64,000 nt of DNA. Source: Mesorhizobium sp. B2-3-4 (lineage in GTDB: Bacteria > Pseudomonadota > Alphaproteobacteria > Rhizobiales > Rhizobiaceae). This document shows, piece after piece, positions 9,222-21,133 of this stretch. The first letter of the stretch is position 1. The number at the start of each line of letters is the position of its first letter. The position numbers were made by a program, and so were the translations under genes. The notes under the pieces were generated by a model. The model worked only from the letters and a program-made list of their open reading frames with translations, was not told the DNA's origin and did not search any database. The stretch lies in contig NZ_VFVY01000001.1 in the NCBI RefSeq assembly GCF_006442315.1, forward strand, positions 607,566-671,565, in the 5' to 3' direction.

Positions 9222-9354
9222 AAGCGGGCGTCCTCCTCGTGACGGGCTTTGGACGAGGCGTTGCTTGCCGCTTGTGCAATGCTCCGCCCGCCACCGGTGG
9301 AAGCCGGTCAAACCGGTCGCCGCCGTTGGTGGAATGGTGCCGAAGTTCCCGAAT

Positions 9355-9375
9355 AGTCGTTTTCTTAAGACGACT
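9355..9375. promoter_or_regulatory. Candidate LysR operator between the peptidase operon and its regulator
   Basis: The 21-bp imperfect palindrome has arms AGTCGT (9355-9360) and ACGACT (9370-9375) around a centre rich in A and T. It lies in the 259-bp divergent spacer, 134 bp from the peptidase start and 106 bp from the regulator start. LysR proteins bind such interrupted dyads next to their own gene. A separate 10-bp palindrome CCACCGGTGG is at 9291-9300. Assignment is by position and symmetry only. Confidence 0.4.
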
Positions 9376-9480
9376 TAGTTGCTCTTGCCTCTTGGGTATC
9401 CCTGAACGGGCCGGGCGATCAAACGCCAATTTTGTCCATGTCGATTGACAAAAACTCAACTGACAATTCATGATCGGTCG

Positions 9481-10383
9481 ATGGCCCTACCCTCACTCAA
9501 TGGCATGCGCGCTTTCGAGGCCGCCGCACGTCTCGGCAGCATCAAGGATGCAGCCGAAGAGCTGCATTTGACGCCCTCAGCCATAAGCCGCCACATCCGG
9601 GCGCTCGAGCGAAATCTCGGTCAGGATCTGTTCGAACGCGGCTTTCGCCAGATAACGCCGACCATCCGGGGGTCGTATTACGCGCGCAGCCTGTCCGAGG
9701 CGTTCGAAGCCATCTGGCGCGCCACCGACGATGTCAGTCTCATCGAAAGCCCGAGCCATGGCAGGACCCAGCGTGTCCGTGTCCTGTGCGTGCCCGCTGT
9801 CTTGAACCTCTGGCTGGCGGATCGGCTGCCGAATTTTCGGCGACTGCATCCCACCGTCGACCTTGAGATCTCGACATCGGGCAAGCGCGCCAATTTCGAT
9901 TTGGCCATTGTCGACGAGTTCGTCTACAAGGCCGGCCCGGCCCTGACGCTGCTGATCCCGCTGGTTCTGACGCCGGTGTGTGCGCCCTCGCTGCTCGAAG
10001 GGCCGATGCCGCTGCGATCGCCAGCCGACCTTGTCCACCACCACCTCATCCACGAATGCGAGTCCATGCGGTGGAAACGCTGGCTGGAGCAGGAAGGCGT
10101 CCTGGACACGACACCGAAATCCTCGACGACGCTGGACGATTGCACGCTGATCATGCGCGAGGCGATCAATGGCGCCGGAATAGCGCTTGCCGACACCATG
10201 ATGGCCCAGGACCTGCTGCAGCAAGGCAAGCTTGTCGCCCCGTTCAGCGCCCGCCATACTTATCCGGCCGGCATCTACCTGCATCAGCGTCGCAGCATCG
10301 GCAACAAGCCGGGTACCGGCCTGTTCCAGGATTGGCTGCTGTCCGAAGTCGAGGACCACAAGCGGACGATGGCCATCGCCTGA
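9481..10383 (+). CDS. LysR-family transcriptional regulator (GcvA-like), divergent to peptide operon
   Basis: A 300-residue regulator. The N-terminal helix-turn-helix is PSLNGMRAFEAAARLGSIKDAAEELHLTPSAISRHIRALE (residues about 3-42), closest in style to the GcvA/AmpR branch, which begins with 'LPPLNALRAFEAAARHLSF'. The remainder (about 90-300) is a periplasmic-binding-protein-like effector domain. The ATG at 9481 gives the normal N-terminus; a TTG 12 codons upstream is less likely. Its divergent placement suggests that it controls the peptidase-dpp operon, with a peptide or amino acid as a possible co-inducer; this is inference. Confidence 0.88.
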   Translation: MALPSLNGMRAFEAAARLGSIKDAAEELHLTPSAISRHIRALERNLGQDLFERGFRQITPTIRGSYYARSLSEAFEAIWRATDDVSLIESPSHGRTQRVRVLCVPAVLNLWLADRLPNFRRLHPTVDLEISTSGKRANFDLAIVDEFVYKAGPALTLLIPLVLTPVCAPSLLEGPMPLRSPADLVHHHLIHECESMRWKRWLEQEGVLDTTPKSSTTLDDCTLIMREAINGAGIALADTMMAQDLLQQGKLVAPFSARHTYPAGIYLHQRRSIGNKPGTGLFQDWLLSEVEDHKRTMAIA

Positions 10384-10577
10384 TCGGCCGCAACTCGAAT
10401 CATCCAAGCCATTTTTTCAACGTCGACCCACCATCACGGGCCGCCGATAATCGCGGTTCGCATTGAATATCTTTAAGGCCAAAGCCGGCAAATCGGTTGC
10501 TTGTCGGTTCCCCAGCGTCAGGCGTAACCTTCGCGGTCAACGCGTGAGGGCGCGTGCTGCAAGAAGGGGATATTGCA

Positions 10578-12035
10578 ATGACGATACAAGGCGCATCGCC
10601 TGACCTTTATAATGAAGACCTCGCACCCGCCAAGGTTCGAAACTGGGGACCGTTCTCGATCTTCAATGTGTGGACGTCGGACGTCCACAGCCTGTGGGGT
10701 TACTATCTCGCCGCCAGCCTGTTTCTGTTCTGTGGCGGTTTCGTCAACTTCATCATCGCCATCGGTATCGGCTCGCTGATCATCTACGCGCTGATGAACA
10801 TGGTCGGCTATGCCGGCGTGAAGACCGGCGTACCCTACCCCGTGCTCGCCCGCGCCTCGTTCGGCATCTGGGGCGCCAACATCCCGGCCCTGGTGCGCGC
10901 CATCGTCGCCTGCTTCTGGTACGGCGCGCAGACAGCCGCCGCCTCCGGCGCCATCGTGGCATTGCTGATCCGGTCGCAATGGTTCGCCGATTTCAATGCC
11001 AACACCCATTTCCTCGGCCATTCCGGGCTTGAGGTGATCTGCTTCGTCGTCATCTGGGCGCTGCAACTGCTGATCATCCAGAAAGGCATGGAGACAGTGC
11101 GCCGCTTCCAGGACTGGGCTGGACCGGCTGTCTGGGTGATGATGCTGCTGCTCGCCGTCTATCTCTGCGTCAAGTCGGGAACCTTCGCCTTCACCAGCGA
11201 CATCCCGATGGACGTGCTTCTGGAAAAGACCAAGGACGCCGGCGTGCCGGGAACGCCGGGCTCGTGGACCTCGCTGTTCGCGGTGGCCGCGATCTGGGTC
11301 ACCTACTTCTCGGCGCTCTACCTCAATTTCTGCGATTTCGCCCGCTATGCACCGGACCAGGCTGCGTTGCGCAAGGGCAATATCTGGGGCCTGCCGGTCA
11401 ACCTCATCCTGTTCTCGCTGGTTGCCGGCGTCACCACCATCGCCGCCTACGACGTCTACCACGAGGTGCTTTTGCACCCCGACCAGATCTCGGCCAAATT
11501 CGACAGCTGGTTCCTCGCCGCGCTCGCGGCGCTCACCTTCGCGGTGGCGACGCTCGGCATCAATGTCGTGGCCAATTTCGTCTCGCCGGCCTTCGACTTC
11601 TCCAACGTCTTCCCGCGCCAGATCGACTTCAAGAAGGGCGGCTACATCGCGGCGCTTATTGCTCTGGTGCTCTATCCCTTCGCGCCGTGGGAAGGCAGCG
11701 CTGCTTCCTTCGTCAACATCATCGGCGCGACGATGGGGCCGATCTTCGGGGTGATGATGGTCGACTACTATCTGATCCGCAAAGGCGAGGTCGACGTCGA
11801 GGCGCTCTACCGCGAAGACGGCGAATTCCGTTTCCAGGGCGGCTGGCACGTCAATGCCTTCATATCAGCCGGCATCGGCGCCATCTTCTCCTCGATCCTG
11901 CCGAATTTCACCAACTGGCTGCCGTCCTGGTGGGGCGTCTACGGCTGGTTCTTCGGCGTGGCGATTGCCGGGGCGATCTACTACGTGCTGCGCACTGCAG
12001 CCGTGAGCGCCGGCGCCAAGACGGCGAAGGCTTGA
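10578..12035 (+). CDS. NCS1-family nucleobase:cation symporter
   Basis: Integral membrane transporter of 485 residues with about 12 hydrophobic segments. The start 'NEDLAPAKVRNWGPFSIFNVWTSDVHSLWGYYLAASLF' (about 10-48) is the classic NCS1 opening (ND.APT....W......W......GY..A), and the FG.WG..IPALVRAIVACFWYG stretch near 95-118 carries the conserved substrate-site region with the Gly-Tyr pair. NCS1 carriers import cytosine, uracil, hydantoins, allantoin or thiamine precursors with Na+ or H+. No catabolic gene for any of these lies next to it, so the substrate stays open. ATG 10578 is preferred over 10554 because of the family N-terminus and an upstream purine-rich site. Confidence 0.88.
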   Translation: MTIQGASPDLYNEDLAPAKVRNWGPFSIFNVWTSDVHSLWGYYLAASLFLFCGGFVNFIIAIGIGSLIIYALMNMVGYAGVKTGVPYPVLARASFGIWGANIPALVRAIVACFWYGAQTAAASGAIVALLIRSQWFADFNANTHFLGHSGLEVICFVVIWALQLLIIQKGMETVRRFQDWAGPAVWVMMLLLAVYLCVKSGTFAFTSDIPMDVLLEKTKDAGVPGTPGSWTSLFAVAAIWVTYFSALYLNFCDFARYAPDQAALRKGNIWGLPVNLILFSLVAGVTTIAAYDVYHEVLLHPDQISAKFDSWFLAALAALTFAVATLGINVVANFVSPAFDFSNVFPRQIDFKKGGYIAALIALVLYPFAPWEGSAASFVNIIGATMGPIFGVMMVDYYLIRKGEVDVEALYREDGEFRFQGGWHVNAFISAGIGAIFSSILPNFTNWLPSWWGVYGWFFGVAIAGAIYYVLRTAAVSAGAKTAKA

Positions 12036-12049
12036 AACGCAGGGCTTAG

Positions 12050-12651
<602 letters not shown>

Positions 12652-12668
12652 GGCCCGGCCGGAAGCGC

Positions 12669-14309
<1,641 letters not shown>

Positions 14310-14337
14310 TTAACGCGGCCTGATTGATTCCGCCAGA

Positions 14338-14393
14338 GAAAAAACCGCCGCGAAGGTTTTTTCCCAAGAAGGCGCTTGGGACCGTGATCCCAA
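14338..14393 (-). promoter_or_regulatory. Two inverted repeats in the pyrG leader
   Basis: The first has 9-bp arms at 14338-14346 (GAAAAAACC) and 14355-14363 with an 8-nt loop; its distal arm ends in six T residues when read towards pyrG. The second has 6-bp arms TTGGGA/TCCCAA at 14376-14393. Both lie within 100 bp upstream of the pyrG start. An attenuation role is possible; no leader peptide was seen. Confidence 0.4.
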
Positions 14394-14456
14394 ATGGAAT
14401 CCGGCTTTGGAAGGCATCACGACCAGAAAGGTTCGATCGGGAGCTTGGACAAAACA

Positions 14457-14481
14457 AAAGGGCCGGCTGAGCCGGCCCTTT
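14457..14481 (-). terminator. Intrinsic terminator after the L,D-transpeptidase gene
   Basis: A perfect 11-bp GC-rich stem (AAAGGGCCGGC with its complement) has a 3-nt loop and is followed on the minus strand by a T-rich stretch (TTTTGTTTTG). It lies 20 bp past the stop codon, so it separates this gene from pyrG. Confidence 0.88.
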
Positions 14482-14500
14482 CGGCATGATGACGAAGTCG

Positions 14501-15631
14501 TCAGATGATGACGACTTTGGTGCCGACCCTGACGCGGCTGTAGAGGTCCATGACGTGCTCGTTGATCATGCGGAAGCAGCCGTTGGACGCGCTGGTGCCG
14601 ATCGACTGCGGCGCGATGGTGCCGTGGATACGCAGATGCGTGTCCTTCTTGCCGTCATAAAGGTAGATGGCGCGGGCGCCGAGCGGGTTCTGACCGCCGC
14701 CGGCCATGCCGTCCTTGAACCGGCCATAGTGATTGGGCTCGCGCTTCTGCATGTCGAGCGTCGGAATCCAGCGCGGCCACTCCTGCTTGTCGCCGACGGC
14801 AACCGTGCCCTTGAACTGCAGGCCTTCGCGGCCGACAGCGATGGCGTAGCGGCGCGCGGTCGTGGACGATTCGACGAGATAGAGCCGGCGAGCGCTGGTG
14901 TCGATGACGATCGTGCCCGCGTCGTAGCCGGTGAATTCCACGTCCTGCGGCACGAATTCCGGCTTCACCTTGAAGGGCTTCTTGGCATCCTTCTTGGCGA
15001 GTGCCGCGTCCAGCGCGCGGGTCTCCGGCAGGTAGCTTATCGACGATCCTGACGAGGTGCCGCCGAACAGGCCGGCAAAAATGCCGCCGCTGGGCTGCGT
15101 CTGGCCACCGACGACCTCGCTGCGCAGCTCGCCATTGTTGCCGGTCAAGGCGACGTTCATCGCCTCGGCCGGTATCGGCTCGGCCGACTGGATGGGCTCG
15201 ATCGGTGCCACGGGTTCGATGACCTTGGTGGTCTTCTTGGCTGGCTTGGCCTCGGCCACTTCGGCAGCCGGGGCGCTTTTGCCCTTCTTGGCCAGGAAGG
15301 CCTGCCGGTCCGCATCGGCCCTGGCCTTGGCCGCCTCGCGCATCGCCATCTTCCTGGCTTCGAGCGCCTTGGCCTTTGCGTCCTCCTTGTCGGCGGCGAT
15401 CTTGGCCTCGATCTTCTTGATCTGGGCGAGATCGTCCGGCGTCGGGCTTTTCTTCTTCTTGAGAAGCTTCAGCTGCGCCGCATCGCTTTTGGCTGCGACG
15501 GGGATGGCATCGGTCTTTTCAAGCGACACCGACTGTTGTGCGGCCATGTTTGCCGGCATGGCGGCGAAGGCCGGGGAACTCAGGCCGATTGCGGCGCAAA
15601 GTCCCAGGAAAATGAAGCTGCGAAGCTGCAT
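14501..15631 (-). CDS. L,D-transpeptidase with YkuD catalytic domain
   Basis: Exported enzyme of 376 residues that would form 3-3 cross-links in peptidoglycan or attach proteins to it. Residues 1-23 are a signal peptide (MQLRSFIFLGLCAAIGLSSPAFA). A long charged, Lys/Ala-rich region (about 40-150) resembles a coiled coil or flexible linker. The YkuD domain is C-terminal (about 235-376); the catalytic motif runs from His336 (RIHGT) to SNGCFRM with Cys352. Rhizobiales rely heavily on L,D-transpeptidation for polar growth. The start at 15631 is chosen for the signal peptide; the open frame extends 53 codons upstream without signal-like features. Confidence 0.9.
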   Translation of the reverse strand: MQLRSFIFLGLCAAIGLSSPAFAAMPANMAAQQSVSLEKTDAIPVAAKSDAAQLKLLKKKKSPTPDDLAQIKKIEAKIAADKEDAKAKALEARKMAMREAAKARADADRQAFLAKKGKSAPAAEVAEAKPAKKTTKVIEPVAPIEPIQSAEPIPAEAMNVALTGNNGELRSEVVGGQTQPSGGIFAGLFGGTSSGSSISYLPETRALDAALAKKDAKKPFKVKPEFVPQDVEFTGYDAGTIVIDTSARRLYLVESSTTARRYAIAVGREGLQFKGTVAVGDKQEWPRWIPTLDMQKREPNHYGRFKDGMAGGGQNPLGARAIYLYDGKKDTHLRIHGTIAPQSIGTSASNGCFRMINEHVMDLYSRVRVGTKVVII

Positions 15632-15842
15632 GGCGAAGATCCGATCGTTCAATGCTTGTTGCCCACGGCGTCGCCCGGCGTCCCCCAAGGACACCGAAAA
15701 TGCCGCGTGCAATCTATAGTCGAATAAGCGCGGATGCCTCAAGCGCGGGGCCGCAACAGCCCCCGTCGAATCTTCGTGATCGCGCCGCATTTGCCGCGAC
15801 TGTGTTCAAACGATCACAGATCGCGACTTGGAGACGTGGAGG

Positions 15843-16334
15843 TTACTGGTTCGGGACCTGCGGCGCCGCTGGCGCTGTGGTCGCCGGCGCGGTATTGGTG
15901 GTGCCGTTGGCGGCGGGCGCCGTCGAGCCGGCGGCAGGTGCCGTGGCGGGAGCGTTTGCCGGGGGCGTCGCGCCGGCATCGTTGCCGGACGGCGGCGTCG
16001 GCGTGGCGTTGCCGGCCGGTGCCGGGGTGGTCGTGCCCGGCAATTGGTTGAGCACGCCCTTGCCGGCATTGTCCGAAGTCGCCGGAACACGGTCGAGAAT
16101 GTCGATCGGCTTTTCGCCGTAGCGGGCAATGATCGACAGGGTCAGTGAGGTCGCAAAGAACGCCGCGGCCAGGATCGCCGTCGCCCGGGTCAATGCGTTG
16201 GCGGCGCCGCGCGCCGTCATGAAGCCCGAGCCGCCACCGATACCAAGGCCGCCGCCTTCGGAGCGCTGCAGCAGCACCACGCCGACAAGGGCGAGTACGA
16301 CCATGAGATGGATGACGATCAATACGGTTTGCAT
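15843..16334 (-). CDS. secG: Preprotein translocase subunit SecG with long Pro/Ala-rich tail
   Basis: Small membrane subunit of the SecYEG channel. Residues 1-75 are typical SecG: helix one MQTVLIVIHLMVVLALVGVVLLQ, the conserved loop RSEGGGLGIGGGSGFMTARGAANALTR, and helix two AILAAAFFATSLTLSII. Residues about 90-163 form a low-complexity tail rich in Pro, Ala, Thr and Gly. Alphaproteobacterial SecG proteins often have such a tail, but it makes this one about twice the length of E. coli SecG. It lies downstream of tpiA with a 167-bp gap and upstream of the transpeptidase gene. Confidence 0.93.
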   Translation of the reverse strand: MQTVLIVIHLMVVLALVGVVLLQRSEGGGLGIGGGSGFMTARGAANALTRATAILAAAFFATSLTLSIIARYGEKPIDILDRVPATSDNAGKGVLNQLPGTTTPAPAGNATPTPPSGNDAGATPPANAPATAPAAGSTAPAANGTTNTAPATTAPAAPQVPNQ

Positions 16335-16501
16335 AGTTTATCCTGGCAAGGCCTTGCCCGGCCGCGGACACGACCGGTGAATTGGAGGCGGCTCAATACA
16401 ATGCTTTCACGGCATTTCCAAGCCCGTGGCCGGAATATGGGAAGCAACGCGCTCTTTGCAACGAATTTGGATGGTAAGAGCCCTGCCCATCCCCGTAAAT
16501 C

Positions 16502-17272
16502 TCATCCCGAAATGCTGCGATAGGCTTCGGCGATACCGAGGAAGTCGGCCGCTTTCAGGCTGGCGCCGCCGACCAGCGCGCCATCGACATTCCTGACGCC
16601 CAGCAGTTCCACGGCGTTGGACGGCTTGACCGAGCCGCCATAGAGGATGCGCATTTTAGCGGCGGCGGCGCCGAGCTTTTCCGACAGCTTTTCACGGATA
16701 TGCGCATGCGCCTCGGCCACATCGGCCACGGTCGGCGTCAAGCCGGTGCCGATCGCCCACACCGGCTCATAGGCAATGATGGTGTTGGACGGCGTGGCAC
16801 TTGGCGGCACCGAGCCCGCGACCTGACGCGACAGCACCTCCAGCGTCGCGCCGGCCTCACGTTGCTGTTGGGTCTCGCCGATGCAGACGATGGCAATCAG
16901 CCCGGCGCGCCAGGCCGCGGTGGCCTTGGCCTGGACCATCGCATCGTCCTCGCCGCGTTGTTCGCGGCATTCGGAGTGACCGACAATGACATGGCTCGCG
17001 CCCGCGTCCTTCAACATCTCCGCTGAAATGCAGCCGGTATAGGCGCCGCTTTCCTTGGTGTGGCAGTCCTCGCCGCCGGCATGGACGGGCGTGCGCGACA
17101 GAATCTCCGCGGCATGGGAAAGCAGCGTCGCTGGAACGCAGACCAGCGCCTCGGTCTCCGCGTCGAGCCCGCTCATGAAGCCGTTGCCGATCATCCTGAG
17201 TTCGTTGAGCGAAGCACTGGTGCCGTTCATTTTCCAGTTGCCTGCGACGAGCGGACGAATTCCAGGGGTCAT
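16502..17272 (-). CDS. tpiA: Triosephosphate isomerase
   Basis: Interconverts dihydroxyacetone phosphate and glyceraldehyde 3-phosphate in glycolysis and gluconeogenesis. The protein has 256 residues, as expected for a TIM barrel. Key residues are visible: Lys in GNWKMNG (about residue 12), the electrophilic His in VIVGHSECR, the catalytic Glu in [11 protein letters not shown] and the phosphate-binding [10 protein letters not shown]. The ATG at 17272 gives the proper N-terminus ([17 protein letters not shown]). It is divergent from ppiD across a 143-bp spacer. Confidence 0.97.
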   Translation of the reverse strand: MTPGIRPLVAGNWKMNGTSASLNELRMIGNGFMSGLDAETEALVCVPATLLSHAAEILSRTPVHAGGEDCHTKESGAYTGCISAEMLKDAGASHVIVGHSECREQRGEDDAMVQAKATAAWRAGLIAIVCIGETQQQREAGATLEVLSRQVAGSVPPSATPSNTIIAYEPVWAIGTGLTPTVADVAEAHAHIREKLSEKLGAAAAKMRILYGGSVKPSNAVELLGVRNVDGALVGGASLKAADFLGIAEAYRSISG

Positions 17273-17415
17273 GGGGCGGTCTCTCCGGGCGACATTAAGC
17301 AGCGCCCTCACTACCAAAATCAGGCCACAAAGCAATCGACAGTGGACCGGAAGGGCGCTATTGCGCTTGTTTCAGACTCGGCGCATGCGAAAATGCGCAT
17401 AAATCGGAATTGTCC

Positions 17416-19308
17416 ATGCTTGGTATATTGAGAAACGCGGCGGGCACCTGGGTCGCGAAGACATTGCTTTCGCTGCTGGTGGTCAGTTTCGCCGCCTGGG
17501 GTATCTCCGGACGCCTGATGGGCGGCTTTGCCGGCCACGACTCGGTGATAACGGCCGGCGGCACCAAGGTATCGATCAACGAATACCGCCTCGCCTACGA
17601 CCGTCAGCTCGCGGTGATGTCGCAGCAGTTCGGCCAGCGCCTTACCCATGAACAGGCCAAAGCGCTCGGCATCGACAACACGGTCCTGGCGCAGCTCGTC
17701 TCGGGAGCCGTTCTCGACGAACAGGCACGCAAGCTCGGGCTTGGGTTCTCCAAGGACAAGCTCGCCGAATTGACGCGCGAGGAGCCCGCCTTCCGGGGTC
17801 CGGACGGCCAGTTCGACCGCAGGGTCTTCGAAGGGCGGCTTCGCGATCTTGGCATGCGGCCGGAAGATTATTTGAAGAACAAGGCCCAGGTCGCGGTGCG
17901 CCAGCAGATCGTCGAAGCGGTTTCGGACGGGCTCAAGGCCCCCGACACCTTCTTCAAGGCGGTCGCGCTCTATCGCGGCGAAGACCGTACCGTCGACTAT
18001 GTGACATTGCCAAAGACCCTGGTCGAGCCGATCGAGGCGCCGAGCGACAGTGTGCTTCAGGCCTATTTCGAGGCCAACAAGAAAACCTACGCCGCGCCCG
18101 AGTACCGCAAATTCTCCTATGTCCGCCTCGAACCGGTGGACATCATGGACACGACCGCCGTCACCGACCAGCAGGTCAGCGACGACTACAACAAGAACAA
18201 GGCGCGCTACACTACGCCCGAAATGCGCACCATCGAGCAACTCGTGTTCAAGACGCCGGACGCGGCCAAGGCCGCGCTCGATTCGCTCAAGGCCGGCGCG
18301 ACTTTCGACAAGCTCGTCACCGCCGAAGGCAAGACTCCGGCGGACACGCTGCTTGGCACGCTCGCCAGGGACAAGATCGCCGACAAGGCGGTTGCCGACG
18401 CCGCCTTCGCGCTCAACGCCAATGAAGTCAGCCAGGTCGTTCAGGGTGCCTTCGGTCCGGTGTTGCTGCGCGTGACCGAGATCAAGCCGGAGGTGGTGAA
18501 GCCGCTGACGGAAGTGTCCGACCAGATCCGCAAGGACCTGGCGCTCGGCGAGGCAAGCCGCATCCTACTGGATGTGCACGACAATTATGAGGACACCCGC
18601 GCATCGGGCAGTTCGCTGGCCGACACGGCCGCCAAGTTGAAGTTGAAGGACATCACCATCGACGCCATCGATCGCAGCGGGCTGCGGCCCGATGGCTCCA
18701 TCGTCAAGGACCTGCCGGAATCGCCGGCGCTGATCAAGGCCGTCTTCGATGCCGAACCCAACACCGAAAATGAGGCGCTGACCACCGCCGACAACGGCTT
18801 CGTCTTCTACGAGGTCGGCTCGATCACGCCGGCCCGCGACCGCACTCTTGACGAAGTGCGCCAGAAAGTCGTCGCCGACTGGATGGCGGCCGAGACCACC
18901 AAGCGGCTCGCGGCCAAGGCGGACGAGTTGGAGAAGAGGCTCAGGGCCGGCGCCACGCTCGATGTCATCGCCGGTGAGCTCAAGCTGGAAAAGCAGACCA
19001 AGCGCGGCTTGAAGCGCGAAGCCGATGATGCCGATTTCGGCAAGGAGGGCGCCGCCGTGATGTTTGGCGTCGGCGAAGGCGGCACCGGCCTGATCCCCTC
19101 GCCCACTGGCGACGGCCAGATCCTGTTCAAGGTCGCCGAAGTGTTCGAACCGGCCGGCGCCGATGCCAGCTCGGTGCCCGAGGACGCGCAGAAATCGTTC
19201 ACCTCCGGCATGTCCGACGATCTGCTCGACCAGTTGGTGGCGCAGTTGCAGACGCAGTACGACGTCCGCGTCGACCAGGCCGCCGTAGCCCAAGCCTCGA
19301 CAAGATGA
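17416..19308 (+). CDS. ppiD: Membrane-anchored periplasmic peptidyl-prolyl isomerase (PpiD/SurA-N type)
   Basis: Inner-membrane folding factor of 630 residues. It starts with a short cytoplasmic segment and one helix ([15 protein letters not shown], about 15-30), followed by a SurA-like N-domain with [21 protein letters not shown], then a parvulin-like domain around 240-350 ([51 protein letters not shown]). PpiD helps proteins leaving the Sec channel. The ATG at 17416 is preferred to a TTG two codons earlier. A small inverted repeat (GCGCAT/ATGCGC, 17381-17398) lies just upstream. The stop overlaps trpD (ATGA), so the two genes are coupled. Confidence 0.9.
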   Translation: MLGILRNAAGTWVAKTLLSLLVVSFAAWGISGRLMGGFAGHDSVITAGGTKVSINEYRLAYDRQLAVMSQQFGQRLTHEQAKALGIDNTVLAQLVSGAVLDEQARKLGLGFSKDKLAELTREEPAFRGPDGQFDRRVFEGRLRDLGMRPEDYLKNKAQVAVRQQIVEAVSDGLKAPDTFFKAVALYRGEDRTVDYVTLPKTLVEPIEAPSDSVLQAYFEANKKTYAAPEYRKFSYVRLEPVDIMDTTAVTDQQVSDDYNKNKARYTTPEMRTIEQLVFKTPDAAKAALDSLKAGATFDKLVTAEGKTPADTLLGTLARDKIADKAVADAAFALNANEVSQVVQGAFGPVLLRVTEIKPEVVKPLTEVSDQIRKDLALGEASRILLDVHDNYEDTRASGSSLADTAAKLKLKDITIDAIDRSGLRPDGSIVKDLPESPALIKAVFDAEPNTENEALTTADNGFVFYEVGSITPARDRTLDEVRQKVVADWMAAETTKRLAAKADELEKRLRAGATLDVIAGELKLEKQTKRGLKREADDADFGKEGAAVMFGVGEGGTGLIPSPTGDGQILFKVAEVFEPAGADASSVPEDAQKSFTSGMSDDLLDQLVAQLQTQYDVRVDQAAVAQASTR

Positions 19309-20315
19309 GCGCGCTGAAAACCCATATCGCCAAGGTCGCGACCGGCAGCGCGCTGTCCTTCGAGGAAGCGCGCGAGGCCTTCGACATCATCATGTCGGGC
19401 GACGCGACCCCGGGGCAGATCGGCGGCTTCCTGATGGCGCTGCGCGTGCGCGGCGAGACGGTGGGCGAGATTTCCGGCGCCGTTGCCACGATGCGCGCCA
19501 AGATGCTTCGCGTCGACGCGCCTGACGGCGCGATCGATATCGTTGGCACCGGTGGCGACAATTCCCACTCGGTCAATATCTCGACGGGATCGGCTTTCGT
19601 CATTGCCGCCAGCGGCGTTCCGGTCGCCAAGCACGGCAATCGCGGCCTGTCGTCGCTGACCGGCGCGGCCGATGTGCTGATCGCGCTCGGCGTCAAGATC
19701 GACCTCTCGCCCGAGTTCATCGGCCGATGCATTCACGAAGCAGGCGTCGGCTTCATGTTCGCGCCCGCGCACCATCCAGCCATGAAGCATGTCGGCCCGA
19801 CCCGCGTCGAGCTCGGCACCCGCACCATCTTCAACCTGCTCGGCCCCCTCTCCAATCCGGCCGGAGTGAAGCGGCAGATGGTCGGCGTCTTCCTGCCGGA
19901 ATGGATCATGCCGGTGGCCGAGACATTGAAGGCGCTGGGCACCGAGCACGCCTGGGTCGCCCATGGCGATGGCTATGACGAGATCACCACCACTGGTGAG
20001 ACGCATGTCGCCGAACTGGTCGGCGGCGAGATCCGCGGCTTCACGCTGACTCCGGAAGAGGTTGGGCTGATGCGCCATACCAAGGACGAGCTGCGCGGCG
20101 GCGACGCCGCCTACAACGCCAAGGCCTTGCGCGATATGCTGGCGGGCGCTCCCGGCGCCTATCGCGACACGGTGCTGATGAATGCCGGCGCCGGTCTGGT
20201 GATTGCCGGCAAGGCGACGACACTGGGTGACGGCATTGCCATCGCCGCGCAGGCCATCGACAGCGGCCGGGCGCTGCAGGTGCTCGACCGGCTGGTCGAA
20301 ATTTCGAACGGATGA
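19305..20315 (+). CDS. trpD: Anthranilate phosphoribosyltransferase
   Basis: Joins anthranilate to PRPP in the second committed step of tryptophan synthesis. The protein has 336 residues. The PRPP site [14 protein letters not shown] (about 82-95) and [21 protein letters not shown] (about 110-130) are intact, as is the [10 protein letters not shown] stretch towards the C-terminus. It overlaps ppiD by four bases and is three bases from trpC. Anthranilate, its substrate, is also the product of the kynureninase encoded 7 kb downstream. Confidence 0.97.
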   Translation: MSALKTHIAKVATGSALSFEEAREAFDIIMSGDATPGQIGGFLMALRVRGETVGEISGAVATMRAKMLRVDAPDGAIDIVGTGGDNSHSVNISTGSAFVIAASGVPVAKHGNRGLSSLTGAADVLIALGVKIDLSPEFIGRCIHEAGVGFMFAPAHHPAMKHVGPTRVELGTRTIFNLLGPLSNPAGVKRQMVGVFLPEWIMPVAETLKALGTEHAWVAHGDGYDEITTTGETHVAELVGGEIRGFTLTPEEVGLMRHTKDELRGGDAAYNAKALRDMLAGAPGAYRDTVLMNAGAGLVIAGKATTLGDGIAIAAQAIDSGRALQVLDRLVEISNG

Positions 20316-20318
20316 ACG

Positions 20319-21131
20319 GTGTCTGACATTCTGCGCAAGATCGAAGCCTACAAGCGCGACGAGATCGCCGCCGCCAAGGCGCTGATACCGCTGGCCGAGA
20401 TCAAGGCGCGGGCAAAGGATGCCGACGCACCGCGCGGCTTCATGGCCGCGCTTGAGGCGAAGCGCAGATCAGGCGATTTCGCCCTGATCGCCGAGATCAA
20501 GAAGGCAAGCCCGTCCAAAGGGTTGATCCGTGCCGATTTCGATCCGCCGGCACTGGCGAAGGCCTATGAGACGGGCGGCGCTGCCTGCCTTTCTGTGCTG
20601 ACGGATGCGCCGTCCTTCCAGGGCGCGCCCGAGTTCCTCACCAGGGCAACAGCAGCCGTTGCCCTGCCCGCGCTGCGCAAGGACTTCCTGTTCGATCCCT
20701 ACCAGGTTCACGAGGCCCGCGCCTGGGGCGCGGACGCCATCCTGATCATCATGGCCGGCGTCGACGACGCCATGGCGCACGAGTTGGAAGCGACCGCATT
20801 CGAACTCGGCATGGATGCGCTGATCGAGGTGCATGACGAGGCCGAGACGGAACGGGCGTTGAAATTGTCGTCGCGGCTGATCGGTATCAACAACCGAAAT
20901 CTGAGAACGTTCGAAACCAGCCTTGAAACGTCCGAGCGGCTGGCGGCGATGGTACCCGCCGACCGCCTGCTGGTCAGCGAGAGCGGTATCTTCACTCACG
21001 CCGACTGCCTCAGGATGCAGAAGAGCGGCATAGGCACCTTCCTCGTCGGCGAAAGCCTGATGCGGCAACAGGACGTCGCCGCCGCGACGCGCTTGCTCCT
21101 GACGGGCAAGGCAGTAGCCGAGGCGATCTGA
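20319..21131 (+). CDS. trpC: Indole-3-glycerol phosphate synthase
   Basis: Closes the indole ring from CdRP in tryptophan synthesis. It is a monofunctional TIM-barrel protein of 270 residues without a fused TrpF domain. Visible signatures are [13 protein letters not shown] (about 47-59, with the catalytic lysines), [26 protein letters not shown] and [12 protein letters not shown], and [14 protein letters not shown]. The start is the GTG at 20319, three bases after the trpD stop; no ATG in frame gives a complete N-terminus. Confidence 0.97.
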   Translation: MSDILRKIEAYKRDEIAAAKALIPLAEIKARAKDADAPRGFMAALEAKRRSGDFALIAEIKKASPSKGLIRADFDPPALAKAYETGGAACLSVLTDAPSFQGAPEFLTRATAAVALPALRKDFLFDPYQVHEARAWGADAILIIMAGVDDAMAHELEATAFELGMDALIEVHDEAETERALKLSSRLIGINNRNLRTFETSLETSERLAAMVPADRLLVSESGIFTHADCLRMQKSGIGTFLVGESLMRQQDVAAATRLLLTGKAVAEAI

Positions 21132-21133
21132 TC

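Noticed and set aside
10384..10577. Riboswitch (purine or thiamine type) ahead of the NCS1 permease
   Set aside because: No conserved core such as the CUGAGA of the TPP element or the purine-switch loops was found in this spacer.
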